Shown piece by piece: positions 1 to 7,262 of a DNA stretch of 13,497 nt. Numbering within the stretch: the stretch's first letter is position 1; every line of letters begins with the position of its first letter. Both the position numbers and the translations under genes were made by a program. The notes below the pieces were generated by a model, which saw only the letters and a list, made by a program, of their open reading frames with translations, searched no databases and was not told the DNA's origin. Source of the DNA: Candidatus Saccharicenans sp. (GTDB lineage Bacteria; Acidobacteriota; Aminicenantia; Aminicenantales; Saccharicenantaceae); contig JANLGB010000042.1 in assembly GCA_024653405.1 (NCBI GenBank), forward strand, positions 1 to 13,497. Direction: 5' to 3'.

Positions 1-1097
1 TCATGAAACTCTGCGGCACCATCGCCGGAATGATGGGCCTGGAGATGGCCCCGCCGCTGAAAGCCCTGGGGAAAACGGTTCATCCGACACCGGCCGAAGT
101 AGTGTCTCAGGCGCTAACTACTAAGCCTAAACTTCCGATTATCTGGCTCGAATTCCAGGATTGTGCTGGCTGCAGCGAAGCCATTTCCCGCTCGAGTTCT
201 CCCCTGCTGAGCAAACTGGTGTTGAACGATATCGCCATCGAATATCATGAGACTCTGATGGCCGCCGCTGGGTTTCAAGCCGAAAAGGCCAAAGAAGAAT
301 GTATGAAGAAGTATTATGGCCAATATGTGCTGGTAGTCGAAGGCAGTCCAACGCTGGCTGATGACGGAATATATTGCGTGGTAGCTGGCAAGAGCAATTT
401 GGACCTGCTCAAGGAAGCAGCTGCTGGTGCAGCCGCGGTTATTGCCACCGGCAATTGCGCCAGCTTTGGCGGAATTCCGGCCGCCTATCCTAATCCAACT
501 AAAGCAGTAGGCGTAGCTGACCTGGTCAAGGACAAGCCGGTGGTCAACATTCCCGGTTGCCCGGCCATTCCTGAGGTCACGACTGGCACCATTCTCCACT
601 TCTTGGTGATGGGCGAGCTGCCGAAAACCGATGAGCTAAAAAGGCCCTTGCCTTTTTATGGTAACACCGTCCATGACCACTGCCTGCGTCGGCCCTTTTA
701 TGAAGCTGGCAAATTTGCCGAAAGCTTCGACGATGAGGGGGCCAAGAAGGGCTATTGCCTTTACAAGCTGGGTTGCAAAGGGCCGACCACTTACAACGCC
801 TGTGCTGCTCTAAAATGGGAACGGGGGTTGTCTTATCCAGTGCAGTCTGGCCATCCTTGTTTGGGTTGTTCCCAGCCGCATTTCTGGGATGGCGGCGGTT
901 TTTACCAAGGTCAATCGGCCCCAACCATCATCCTGGATAAGGGGTCAACCGCCACGCTGGTTGGAGCCGGTGTAGCTGTGGGTGCAGCCCTGGCTGGGAT
1001 AAACGCAGCCAGGAAAAGCAGGGCTAAAAAAGCCTTGACTACTGCCAGACCAGAAACGGCCGGTGCCGCTCAAGACGAAAGCAAGAAGGAGGGCTGA
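1..1097 (+). CDS. hynS: [NiFe] hydrogenase small subunit, Isp-type (group 1e-like), 5' partial
   Basis: This is the electron-transfer subunit of a periplasm-facing [NiFe] hydrogenase. Counting from the ATG at base 3, the proximal cluster ligands are C54 and C57 (DCAGCSE), C152 (GNCASFGG) and C186 (PGCP). The distal cluster is H224, C227, C252 and C258, and the medial cluster is C267, C286 and C289. The gene is cut by the window edge: bases 1-2 (tc) plus ATG-AAA fit the end of a twin-arginine box (RRxFMK), and a hydrophobic stretch ending near ALGKT follows. The first ATG is therefore probably internal, and the protein is exported by Tat with the large subunit. After the last cluster there is a weakly hydrophobic helix (about 314-335) and a basic tail, a likely membrane anchor. 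The proximal site has the standard four cysteines, not the six of O2-tolerant enzymes. The stop is one base before the next start. Confidence 0.93.
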   Translation, partial: MKLCGTIAGMMGLEMAPPLKALGKTVHPTPAEVVSQALTTKPKLPIIWLEFQDCAGCSEAISRSSSPLLSKLVLNDIAIEYHETLMAAAGFQAEKAKEECMKKYYGQYVLVVEGSPTLADDGIYCVVAGKSNLDLLKEAAAGAAAVIATGNCASFGGIPAAYPNPTKAVGVADLVKDKPVVNIPGCPAIPEVTTGTILHFLVMGELPKTDELKRPLPFYGNTVHDHCLRRPFYEAGKFAESFDDEGAKKGYCLYKLGCKGPTTYNACAALKWERGLSYPVQSGHPCLGCSQPHFWDGGGFYQGQSAPTIILDKGSTATLVGAGVAVGAALAGINAARKSRAKKALTTARPETAGAAQDESKKEG

Positions 1098-1098
1098 G

Positions 1099-1776
1099 AT
1101 GAATTGGACAGAAATAATGAATTTCAGTCGCGGTCCTCTCCTCCAGGTGTCTATGATGATTTTCATCGTCGGGATGACCTACCGCCTGGTTCGGGTTATC
1201 CTGCTGGGCTGGGAGCGAGACCGGGTAAAAAACAAAGGTAGTAAGCTCTGGGGGGTAATTTTGAACTACCTGAAAGGTCTCTTGGTTCTGCCTTTCATCC
1301 CTTGGGTTCGCCGCACTTTCCGTAATAATGAGCTGACCTTCATCGCGGGCGGTCTTTTCCACCTGAGCCTGTTTTTGATTCTGGCTTTTGGCACTGCTCA
1401 CGTGCTGGTCTGGAAAAGCCTGTGCGGCTTTGGCTGGAAATCGTTGCCAACGCCGGTGCTGGCTTTCTTCTCTTCGGTCGGGATTATTTCGATGATTGTT
1501 CTGCTCATCAACCGCCTGACGCACCCGGTGTTAAAACTTTTGACCAAGCTTCCCGTCTGGATTAACTGGCTTTTGGTTTTCCTGCCGATGATTACTGGCT
1601 TTATCATGGCCCGCCATCTTTGGTTCCGTTACGAAGTTATTTTCAGCCTGCACCTGATTTCAGTCAGCTTGCTTCTTATCTGGATTCCGCTCAGTCGCGT
1701 GTCCCACTTCCTGTTCTACTTCTTCTCTAAGACCATACACGGAGCCCAGGCCGGCAAACGGGCGGTTATGCCCTGA
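1099..1776 (+). CDS. isp1: Isp1: cytochrome b-type membrane subunit (NarI/DsrM-like)
   Basis: This is a 225-residue integral membrane protein with about five helices (roughly 12-36, 80-104, 118-138, 151-171 and 178-208). Histidines H88 and H101 in helices 2-3 and H185 and H203 in the last helix region are candidate b-heme ligands, as in the NarI/DsrM family. The start at 1099 is chosen because AAGGAGGG lies five bases upstream, and the upstream in-frame ATG at 1063 would overlap the small-subunit gene. Position between the small subunit and an HdrD-like gene identifies it as Isp1 of Isp-type hydrogenases. Isp1 is thought to pass electrons between the hydrogenase and Isp2 or the quinone pool. 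Heme number and ligands are inferred, not proven by the sequence. Confidence 0.87.
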   Translation: MNWTEIMNFSRGPLLQVSMMIFIVGMTYRLVRVILLGWERDRVKNKGSKLWGVILNYLKGLLVLPFIPWVRRTFRNNELTFIAGGLFHLSLFLILAFGTAHVLVWKSLCGFGWKSLPTPVLAFFSSVGIISMIVLLINRLTHPVLKLLTKLPVWINWLLVFLPMITGFIMARHLWFRYEVIFSLHLISVSLLLIWIPLSRVSHFLFYFFSKTIHGAQAGKRAVMP

Positions 1777-1790
1777 ATAGGAGGCGAAAA

Positions 1791-3047
1791 ATGAAAACCC
1801 AATCTGCCATAAACACTTACCTGAAAGAGACCGGCGGCTGGGTGGCCAGTCAATTGGAAGCTTGCACCAGGTGTGGCATCTGCGCTGAAGCCTGCCACTT
1901 TTACCAGGCGCTGGGCAACCCCGAATATGCTCCAATTTGGAAACTCGAACCGCTGCGCCGGGCCTATGAGCAGCGCTTTACTGTGGCTGGAAAACTAAAA
2001 CTGGCCCTCGGCCTGGAGAAAAAAATCACAGATAAAGACCTGGAACACTGGAGCAAGATTGTTTATGAAGCTTGCACCGTCTGTAATAAGTGCGCTCATG
2101 TCTGCCCGATGGGTATCCAGCTTGGCCCGCTCATTCATGATGTTCGGGCCGGAATGGCTGCCGCTGGAGTGGTCCCTGGCGACCTGGCCGAGGCCACCGA
2201 GAAGCAGAAGACTATCGGCAGCCCACTTGGGGTTACTGATGAAATGTGGCGCGAACGGATTGACTGGATTACGGAAGAATGGGAAGCCGAAATACCGGTG
2301 GATAAGGCTGGGGCTGAAACCCTGGTGGCTTTCTCCTCAATTGAATTGATGAAATTTCCCGACAACTTAGCCGCCATCGCTAAAATACTGAACAAAGCCG
2401 GCGAAAACTGGACGGTCAGCTCAACCGGGCGCGAGGTGGTCAACTTTGGCTACTTCGAAGCTGATGAAGAACTGACCAAACTTTTCATGTACCGGGTGTT
2501 TAAGGCTGCCGAAGAGCTTGGCGTTAAAAAAATCATCATCAGCGAATGCGGCCATGCCTACGAGGCTTTCCGCTGGACCGCGCCCAACATCATGAAGGTG
2601 CCAAGGGGTGTAGAAATCCTGCATATCAGCGAATACATCCATGAGCTTTGGAAAACCGGCCGGATTAAGATTAAAGAAGGTGCTTTTGACGGCCAGACCA
2701 TCACTTTCCACGATTCCTGCAAAATACAGCGCCGGGGCGGAATCATCAAGCAGCTGCGAGAACTGCTCCACGTTTTAGCGCCCAAGAGCTTCAAGGAGAT
2801 GATTCCGAACAAAGAACAGTCGATGTGCTGTGGCGGCGGTGGTGGAGTAATTTCCATCAAGGAAGCTGATGCCAACCGCTACGCCGTGTTTCAGATGAAA
2901 CTGGAGCAGCTCCGGGACATCCAGGCCGAGGCGGTGTGCATGGTCTGCAGCAATTGCCGTTTGCAGTTTGTGGATAGCCTGGCTCACTTTAATTCCACCG
3001 TTAAAGTTCACGGCCTGTCCGAGCTGGTCTCCAAGGCTCTGGTTTAA
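1791..3047 (+). CDS. isp2: Isp2: HdrD/DsrK-like iron-sulfur protein with CCG domain
   Basis: This 418-residue cytoplasmic-type protein has two N-terminal [4Fe-4S] motifs, C25-C28-C31-C35 and C95-C98-C101-C105. The CCG module at the C-terminal end has C310, the pair C346-C347 followed by a glycine run, then C383, C386 and C389. This is the HdrB/HdrD arrangement that holds a non-cubane [4Fe-4S] cluster in disulfide-handling enzymes. The first CCG repeat is degenerate: only C253 (ECGHAY) remains where CXXC would be, and no CC pair is visible before it. There is no signal peptide. Start choice is supported by AGGAGG eight bases upstream. In Isp-type hydrogenases Isp2 is the inner-side partner of Isp1 and suggests coupling of H2 to sulfur or disulfide redox chemistry. 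The actual substrate cannot be read from the sequence. Confidence 0.88.
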   Translation: MKTQSAINTYLKETGGWVASQLEACTRCGICAEACHFYQALGNPEYAPIWKLEPLRRAYEQRFTVAGKLKLALGLEKKITDKDLEHWSKIVYEACTVCNKCAHVCPMGIQLGPLIHDVRAGMAAAGVVPGDLAEATEKQKTIGSPLGVTDEMWRERIDWITEEWEAEIPVDKAGAETLVAFSSIELMKFPDNLAAIAKILNKAGENWTVSSTGREVVNFGYFEADEELTKLFMYRVFKAAEELGVKKIIISECGHAYEAFRWTAPNIMKVPRGVEILHISEYIHELWKTGRIKIKEGAFDGQTITFHDSCKIQRRGGIIKQLRELLHVLAPKSFKEMIPNKEQSMCCGGGGGVISIKEADANRYAVFQMKLEQLRDIQAEAVCMVCSNCRLQFVDSLAHFNSTVKVHGLSELVSKALV

Positions 3048-3062
3048 GGAAAGGAGGGCGAA

Positions 3063-3383
3063 ATGGCGTCATTTAATTTAACACCAGTGGAAAAGGGAAT
3101 TCTCAGATGCCGGCAGACAGGAGCTTTTACCCCGGAAGACATCCAGGCACTGACTGTTTTCTTTAGAGAATACCACGGCAAGCTGTTGATTGACCTCAGT
3201 GGCAGCGACCCGTCTGAATGCCTGAGGCATATCAAGCATATGAGGCCGATCATGCCGACGGCGGCCATCATCGGAGCTGAGATTGACCCCAAAATCCTGG
3301 AAATTGACCGCAGCTATTATGCTAACGAGGTCCGCTGGTTCAGAACCGAACAAGAAGCCCCGGAATGGCTTCGCAATCAATGA
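3063..3383 (+). CDS. Small SpoIIAA/STAS-like protein inside the hydrogenase operon
   Basis: This 106-residue soluble protein has no signal peptide, membrane helix or cysteine motif. Its layout fits the SpoIIAA-like (STAS-related) family. It has an N-terminal strand pair, a helix after FTPEDI (about 22-35), the core strand KLLIDLSG (about 40-47) and a second helix. A strand around AAIIG follows (about 67-71), and it ends in VRWFRTEQEAPEWL, typical of that family's closing strand and helix. AAGGAGGG upstream decides the start. It lies 15 bases after isp2 and 15 before the large subunit, so it is co-translated with the enzyme. STAS-like proteins usually act in protein-protein regulation or lipid/anion sensing. 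A role in assembly, regulation or membrane docking of the hydrogenase is plausible, but no function is known to me. Confidence 0.72.
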   Translation: MASFNLTPVEKGILRCRQTGAFTPEDIQALTVFFREYHGKLLIDLSGSDPSECLRHIKHMRPIMPTAAIIGAEIDPKILEIDRSYYANEVRWFRTEQEAPEWLRNQ

Positions 3384-3398
3384 AGAAAGGAGGGCAAA

Positions 3399-5138
3399 AT
3401 GGCTAACAGAATAGTTATAGACCCAATCACTAGAATTGAAGGTCATTTAAGGATAGAAGCGGCTCTGGATGGGAACAACATCATCACCGAAGCTTATTCG
3501 GCCGGCACCATGGTCCGGGGTATCGAAAACATCCTGAAGAAACGCGACCCGCGCGATGCCTGGGCTTTTGCCCAGAGAATTTGCGGGGTCTGCACCACGG
3601 TTCACGCCATTGCTTCCATCAGGGCGGTGGAAGACGCACTTGGTATAAACATCCCAAAAGCCGCCAACCTGATGCGCAACATGATTATTGCCCAGCAGTA
3701 CATTCACGATCACGTGATGCACTTTTACATTCTTCATGCCCTCGATTTTGTTGATGTGGTGAGCGCTTTGAAGGCTGACCCGAAAAAGACCTCAGAAATT
3801 CAGCAGAGTATTTCCGACTGGCCCAACTCTTCACCCGGTTATTTTGCCGAGGTTCTGAAAAAAGTTAAAGCCATGGTCGACAGCGGGCAGCTTTCGCTTT
3901 TCAGCAACGGCTACTGGGGACATCCGGCTTACAAGCTGCCGCCAGAAATAAACTTGCTGGGTGTGGCTCATTACTTAGAGTGCCTCGACTGGCAGTCGCA
4001 GGTGACGAAAATTCATACTATTTTCGGCGGTAAAAACCCGCACCCAAACTTCGTGGTCGGCGGGGTGCCGCTGCCGATTGACATGAACAGCGACCAGGCT
4101 CTTAATGCTGAAAAGTTGGCGGTCATTGCTGATTCCATAAAGCGGATGAAAGATTTCGTGGAACAGGTTTACCTACCAGACCTTCTGGCCATCGCTCCTT
4201 ATTACTTGGAATATGCCGGAATCGGTGAGGGGCTTGGTAATTTCTTGGTCTGGGGCGAATTTCCGGAAGGCCAGCTCAACGAAATCGACAAGCTGGCTTT
4301 CCCGCGAGGCGTGATCGTCAACCGCGACCTGAAGAATGTCATTGTGCCCGACCCGAGAGATGCTCAGAAGATGAAGGAATTTGTTACCCATAGCTGGTAC
4401 AAATATAGCAAGGGTGATGGAGAGGGGCTGTTCCCGTGGGAAGGCGAGACAGTCTTCAATTATACCGGGCCCAAGCCGCCCTATGAGTATCTCAACGTTG
4501 AGGGGAAATACTCCTGGCTGAAATCCCCGCGCTGGAACGAGCTGCCGATGGAAGTCGGGCCGCTGGCCCGGGTGCTGGTCCTTTATGCCACCGGCCACAA
4601 ACAAACTGTCGAGCTGGTAAATCTGGTGCTGGAAAAGCTTAAAGCTCCAGTGAGCGCTGTTTTCTCTACCCTTGGTAGAACGGCCGCCAGAGCCATTGAA
4701 ACCAAAGTTATCGTTGACCTGTTGCAGAAATTTTTCGACGATTTGATCGCTGAAATAAAAGCTGGCCATACTGATACGTTTAATGCAAAAAAATGGGAAC
4801 CGCGGACCTGGCCCAAGAAAGCCATGGGCTTTGGCTACACCGAAGCGCCGCGCGGCGCCCTTGGACACTGGGTAGTCATCGAGAACAAGAAGATCAAGAA
4901 TTACCAAGTAGTGGTGCCAACCACCTGGAATGCTTCGCCTCGCGACCACCAGAATCAGCCTGGAGCTTATGAAGCCTCGTTGGTTGGAACCAAGCTGGCT
5001 GACCCCGGACAACCTCTGGAAATCCTGCGCACGATACATTCTTTTGACCCTTGCTTGGCCTGTGCCGTGCACCTGATTGATACCAGCGGGAAAAAGGTCG
5101 GTGAAGTTGGAACCGGCTTCAATTTAGTGGTGCGCTGA
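3399..5138 (+). CDS. hynL: [NiFe] hydrogenase large subunit, Isp-type
   Basis: This catalytic subunit of 579 residues carries the NiFe(CN)2CO site for reversible H2 oxidation. Near the N terminus is DPITRIEGHLRIE (about 8-20), with the conserved Glu. The first metal motif is RICGVCTTVH with C62, C65 and H69. The C-terminal motif is DPCLACAVH with C552, C555 and H558. The 21 residues after H558 match the C-terminal extension that the maturation protease removes after nickel insertion. There is no signal peptide, as expected for a subunit exported by riding on the Tat signal of the small subunit. The start at 3399 has AAAGGAGGG upstream. The large subunit comes after isp1-isp2 rather than next to the small subunit, the mark of the Isp-type layout. 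No lesions were seen. Confidence 0.96.
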   Translation: MANRIVIDPITRIEGHLRIEAALDGNNIITEAYSAGTMVRGIENILKKRDPRDAWAFAQRICGVCTTVHAIASIRAVEDALGINIPKAANLMRNMIIAQQYIHDHVMHFYILHALDFVDVVSALKADPKKTSEIQQSISDWPNSSPGYFAEVLKKVKAMVDSGQLSLFSNGYWGHPAYKLPPEINLLGVAHYLECLDWQSQVTKIHTIFGGKNPHPNFVVGGVPLPIDMNSDQALNAEKLAVIADSIKRMKDFVEQVYLPDLLAIAPYYLEYAGIGEGLGNFLVWGEFPEGQLNEIDKLAFPRGVIVNRDLKNVIVPDPRDAQKMKEFVTHSWYKYSKGDGEGLFPWEGETVFNYTGPKPPYEYLNVEGKYSWLKSPRWNELPMEVGPLARVLVLYATGHKQTVELVNLVLEKLKAPVSAVFSTLGRTAARAIETKVIVDLLQKFFDDLIAEIKAGHTDTFNAKKWEPRTWPKKAMGFGYTEAPRGALGHWVVIENKKIKNYQVVVPTTWNASPRDHQNQPGAYEASLVGTKLADPGQPLEILRTIHSFDPCLACAVHLIDTSGKKVGEVGTGFNLVVR

Positions 5139-5171
5139 GTTGATGGCCGTGAGCTGAGTTAACGGCCGACA
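5134..5171 (+). repeat. Short imperfect tandem repeat across the large-subunit stop
   Basis: GCTGAGTTGATGGCCG (5134-5149) is followed, with a period of 19 bases, by GCTGAGTTAACGGCCG (5153-5168), differing at two positions. The first copy contains the TGA stop of the large-subunit gene. The two copies also allow a weak 6-bp hairpin, GGCCGT (5145-5150) with ACGGCC (5162-5167). It probably arose by local slippage; a role in RNA stability between the two genes is possible but not shown. Confidence 0.5.
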
Positions 5172-5214
5172 ATTAGTTTAGCTGAACATTTCACATATAT
5201 GAAGAGATGTTCAT

Positions 5215-5733
5215 ATGTTTGGTCAGGACCCGACGATTAAAGCTGAGGCTCCCAGGCAGAAAAAAATTATGGTCTTGGGGCTGGGGAATATTCTAAACCA
5301 TGATGAAGGAGCCGGCGTTTATGCGCTAAAAGAGCTGCAACAGATTGCTCCGGCGGAAATAAAATCCAGGGCGGAGTTGATTGACGGCGGAGTGCTGGGA
5401 ATGGATTTGCTGCCTTATGTCGAAAGGGCCACTCACCTTTTAATCCTCGACGCCGTTGATGGAGGCTTCGAACCGGGCCAGGTGCTGGAATATGAAAACG
5501 ACGAGATGCAGCTCTTCTACCACGGTCGGATTTCCTGGCATCAGCTTGGTTTCCAGGAAGTACTGGCTATGGCCAAAGTCCGAGGGAAATTTCCGGAGGA
5601 GGTTCATCTGATTGGCGTTCAGCCAAAAGACATCAGCACCGGGCTCGGGCTAAGTGTCGAAATGAAGAAGGCCGTGCGAGAAATGGCCAGGAGAGGTTTG
5701 GAAGTTTTGATGAAATGGCTGGAAGAAACATAG
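5215..5733 (+). CDS. hynD: Hydrogenase maturation endopeptidase (HupD/HybD/HynD family)
   Basis: This 172-residue protease trims the C terminus of the large subunit after nickel has been loaded. It shows the family opening IMVLGLGNILNHDEG (about 18-32). The three nickel-sensing ligands of HybD (E16, D62, H93) are matched by E31, D79 (LLILDAVDGG) and H109 (SWHQLG), with nearly the same spacing. It lies 76 bases after the large-subunit gene. The start at 5215 has only a modest GAAGAG upstream. The first ~15 residues precede the family core, so an internal start near residue 19 (MVLGLGN) cannot be excluded. Its substrate is almost certainly the neighbouring large subunit. The rest of the NiFe assembly set (hypA-F) is not in this window. 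Confidence 0.92.
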   Translation: MFGQDPTIKAEAPRQKKIMVLGLGNILNHDEGAGVYALKELQQIAPAEIKSRAELIDGGVLGMDLLPYVERATHLLILDAVDGGFEPGQVLEYENDEMQLFYHGRISWHQLGFQEVLAMAKVRGKFPEEVHLIGVQPKDISTGLGLSVEMKKAVREMARRGLEVLMKWLEET

Positions 5734-6164
5734 AAGAAGGAGAATATCTTCCAGGTAAAAAAAGAAAAATTGTACTAGGCTTATTAAAGGCGGATTTATA
5801 TCATAGAGGGATGGATTTAACTAGACTGTTGATTATTAACGATTGCTTATTGATTATAAAAAGGATCATCGGGTATGTCTTCGAATGTAGGTGTGAGTAA
5901 TAAGAATACGCGGCAGAGCCAGAGGCCAAAAGGAAACTCTTTTGCTGCTTGAGTACTTTTTTGCTTTTTTGTTTTGTGCTTAAATATGCTTTTATTTCTT
6001 TATAGGCAAGTAACTCTTTTCATGGTCTAACATTGGTTAAGTTCGTTCAATGGCCTGGCAGAAGGAATTTGGAGCAAGTGCCGGTGATAATTTACTCCGG
6101 AAAAAATATTGCATAAAATTAAAACTAAATAAAAAATTTAACCAAGGATAAATGGATTGAAAAG
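5734..6164 (+). other. AT-rich intergenic spacer, no supported gene
   Basis: This 431-base gap separates the hydrogenase operon from the lipoate ligase gene. It is clearly more AT-rich than its surroundings. A 61-codon frame that begins inside the protease gene runs to 5900, but it has no recognisable protein features. The middle holds a possible terminator (5913-5975). Just upstream of the next gene TTGCAT (6109-6114) might be a -35 box, but the -10 region is only an A/T-rich run, so I do not call a promoter. Confidence 0.6.
5913..5975 (+). terminator. Possible Rho-independent terminator of the hydrogenase operon
   Basis: CAAAAG (5927-5932) pairs perfectly with CTTTTG (5939-5944) around a six-base loop. 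GCAG (5913-5916) can pair with CTGC (5945-5948) as an outer stem across a 10-base one-sided bulge. T-rich runs of six follow within about 10-20 bases. The stem is AT-rich and bulged, so strength is doubtful. Confidence 0.35.
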
Positions 6165-7262
6165 ATGACTGAAGTAAAGAAAAAAATCAGGATAATTGAC
6201 CTGGGCGAAGTGCCGGCCGTCCGCTCACAAACTTGCTACCATGCGGTCGGTTATGCCTTTGGGCCCGAAACGCCAGACACCATCATCCTGGTCAGTCCGG
6301 CAACTCCATATGTCTGCGTTGGCTTTCATCAGGAAGTAGAACGGGAAGTGGACCTTGATTATTGCCGGCAGGTTAGCCTGCCTGTTTACCGACGGGAAGT
6401 CGGCGGTGGTGCCGTCTACCTTGACCGCCACCAGCTTTTCGTCCAATGGATTTTTCACCCAGAAAACTTGCCCGCCCGGCTCGAGGAAAAGTTCAGGTTT
6501 TATGTCGAGCCAATAATACAAACCTATAAAGAAATGGGCATCGAAGCCTCTTTCCGGCCGGTAAACGACATTCACGTGGCCGGGAAAAAAATCGGGGGCA
6601 CCGGTGCCGCTCAAATCGGCCAGGCTGAAATCCTGGTCGGTAGTTTCATGTTCGATTTTGACAAAAAAACTATGTCCCGGGTGTTGCGGGTTTCCTCAGA
6701 AAAAATGCGCGATAAAGTCTTCCAGAGCCTGGAGCAGTACCTGATTACTATGAAAGAGCTGTTACCCCAAATTCCTTCCCGGGAAAAGGTCATGGAAATT
6801 TACCTGGAAAAGGTCCGGGAGATAACCGGGAGAGAAGTCGAACCGGCCGAGATGACGGAGGAGGAACTGGCCGAAGCCGAAAGACTGGACCACCTGTTTC
6901 AGAGCCAGGACTGGATTTTCCAGAAAGGTCCTCTGCGTCGGCCCGGGGTTAAGATCCATGATGGTGTCCAGGTGCACGAAGTTGACCACAAGGCGCCTGG
7001 CGGTCTGATCAGGCTGACGGCCAGGACCAGAACAGATGGCGAAACCATAATCCTCGATTCGGTCTGGATTTCCGGGGATTTTACCGTCATTCCCAAAGAA
7101 GGCGTGGCTCAACTGGAGCAGGCCCTGGCCGGTGTTCCCATAGACCAGGATATTATTGCCGGGAGAATAAGCCGGCTGTTGGGCCCGGGACAGGTTCAAT
7201 GTCCCGGACTGGAGCTCCAAGACTGGGTAGCAGCCATCACTAAAATCGGCCGGCCCGGCTGA
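6165..7262 (+). CDS. lplA: Lipoate-protein ligase A with C-terminal accessory domain
   Basis: This 365-residue enzyme activates lipoate with ATP and attaches it to lysines of lipoyl domains (E2 subunits, GcvH or related carriers). The catalytic domain (about 10-250) has the RREVGGGAVYLD signature (76-87) and NDIHVAGKKIGG (134-145), whose second lysine (K142) corresponds to the catalytic lysine of LplA. The region from about 255 to the end matches the C-terminal accessory domain of bacterial LplA, so one protein should do both steps. The start at 6165 has only a weak ribosome site; a nearer ATG at 6152 is out of frame and runs straight into a stop. No lipoyl-protein gene or lipoate synthase is in the window, so the gene stands alone. 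The sequence does not link it to the hydrogenase. Confidence 0.9.
   Translation: MTEVKKKIRIIDLGEVPAVRSQTCYHAVGYAFGPETPDTIILVSPATPYVCVGFHQEVEREVDLDYCRQVSLPVYRREVGGGAVYLDRHQLFVQWIFHPENLPARLEEKFRFYVEPIIQTYKEMGIEASFRPVNDIHVAGKKIGGTGAAQIGQAEILVGSFMFDFDKKTMSRVLRVSSEKMRDKVFQSLEQYLITMKELLPQIPSREKVMEIYLEKVREITGREVEPAEMTEEELAEAERLDHLFQSQDWIFQKGPLRRPGVKIHDGVQVHEVDHKAPGGLIRLTARTRTDGETIILDSVWISGDFTVIPKEGVAQLEQALAGVPIDQDIIAGRISRLLGPGQVQCPGLELQDWVAAITKIGRPG

Noticed and set aside
150..560. O2-tolerant type proximal cluster in the small subunit
   Set aside because: The motif is CAGCSE with the standard four cysteines; the two extra cysteines of O2-tolerant enzymes are absent.
4173..5072. A 299-codon minus-strand frame opposite the large-subunit gene
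   Set aside because: It is a shadow of the hydrogenase codons, with no family resemblance and no ribosome site or promoter.
5715..5900. A 61-codon plus-strand frame overlapping the end of the protease gene
   Set aside because: Its start lies inside the protease gene, there is no ribosome site in place, it is AT-rich with no recognisable motif, and it ends before the possible terminator.
6061..6164. Promoter for lplA with TTGCAT at 6109
   Set aside because: The -10 region at proper spacing is only an A-run, so the match is not better than expected in AT-rich sequence.
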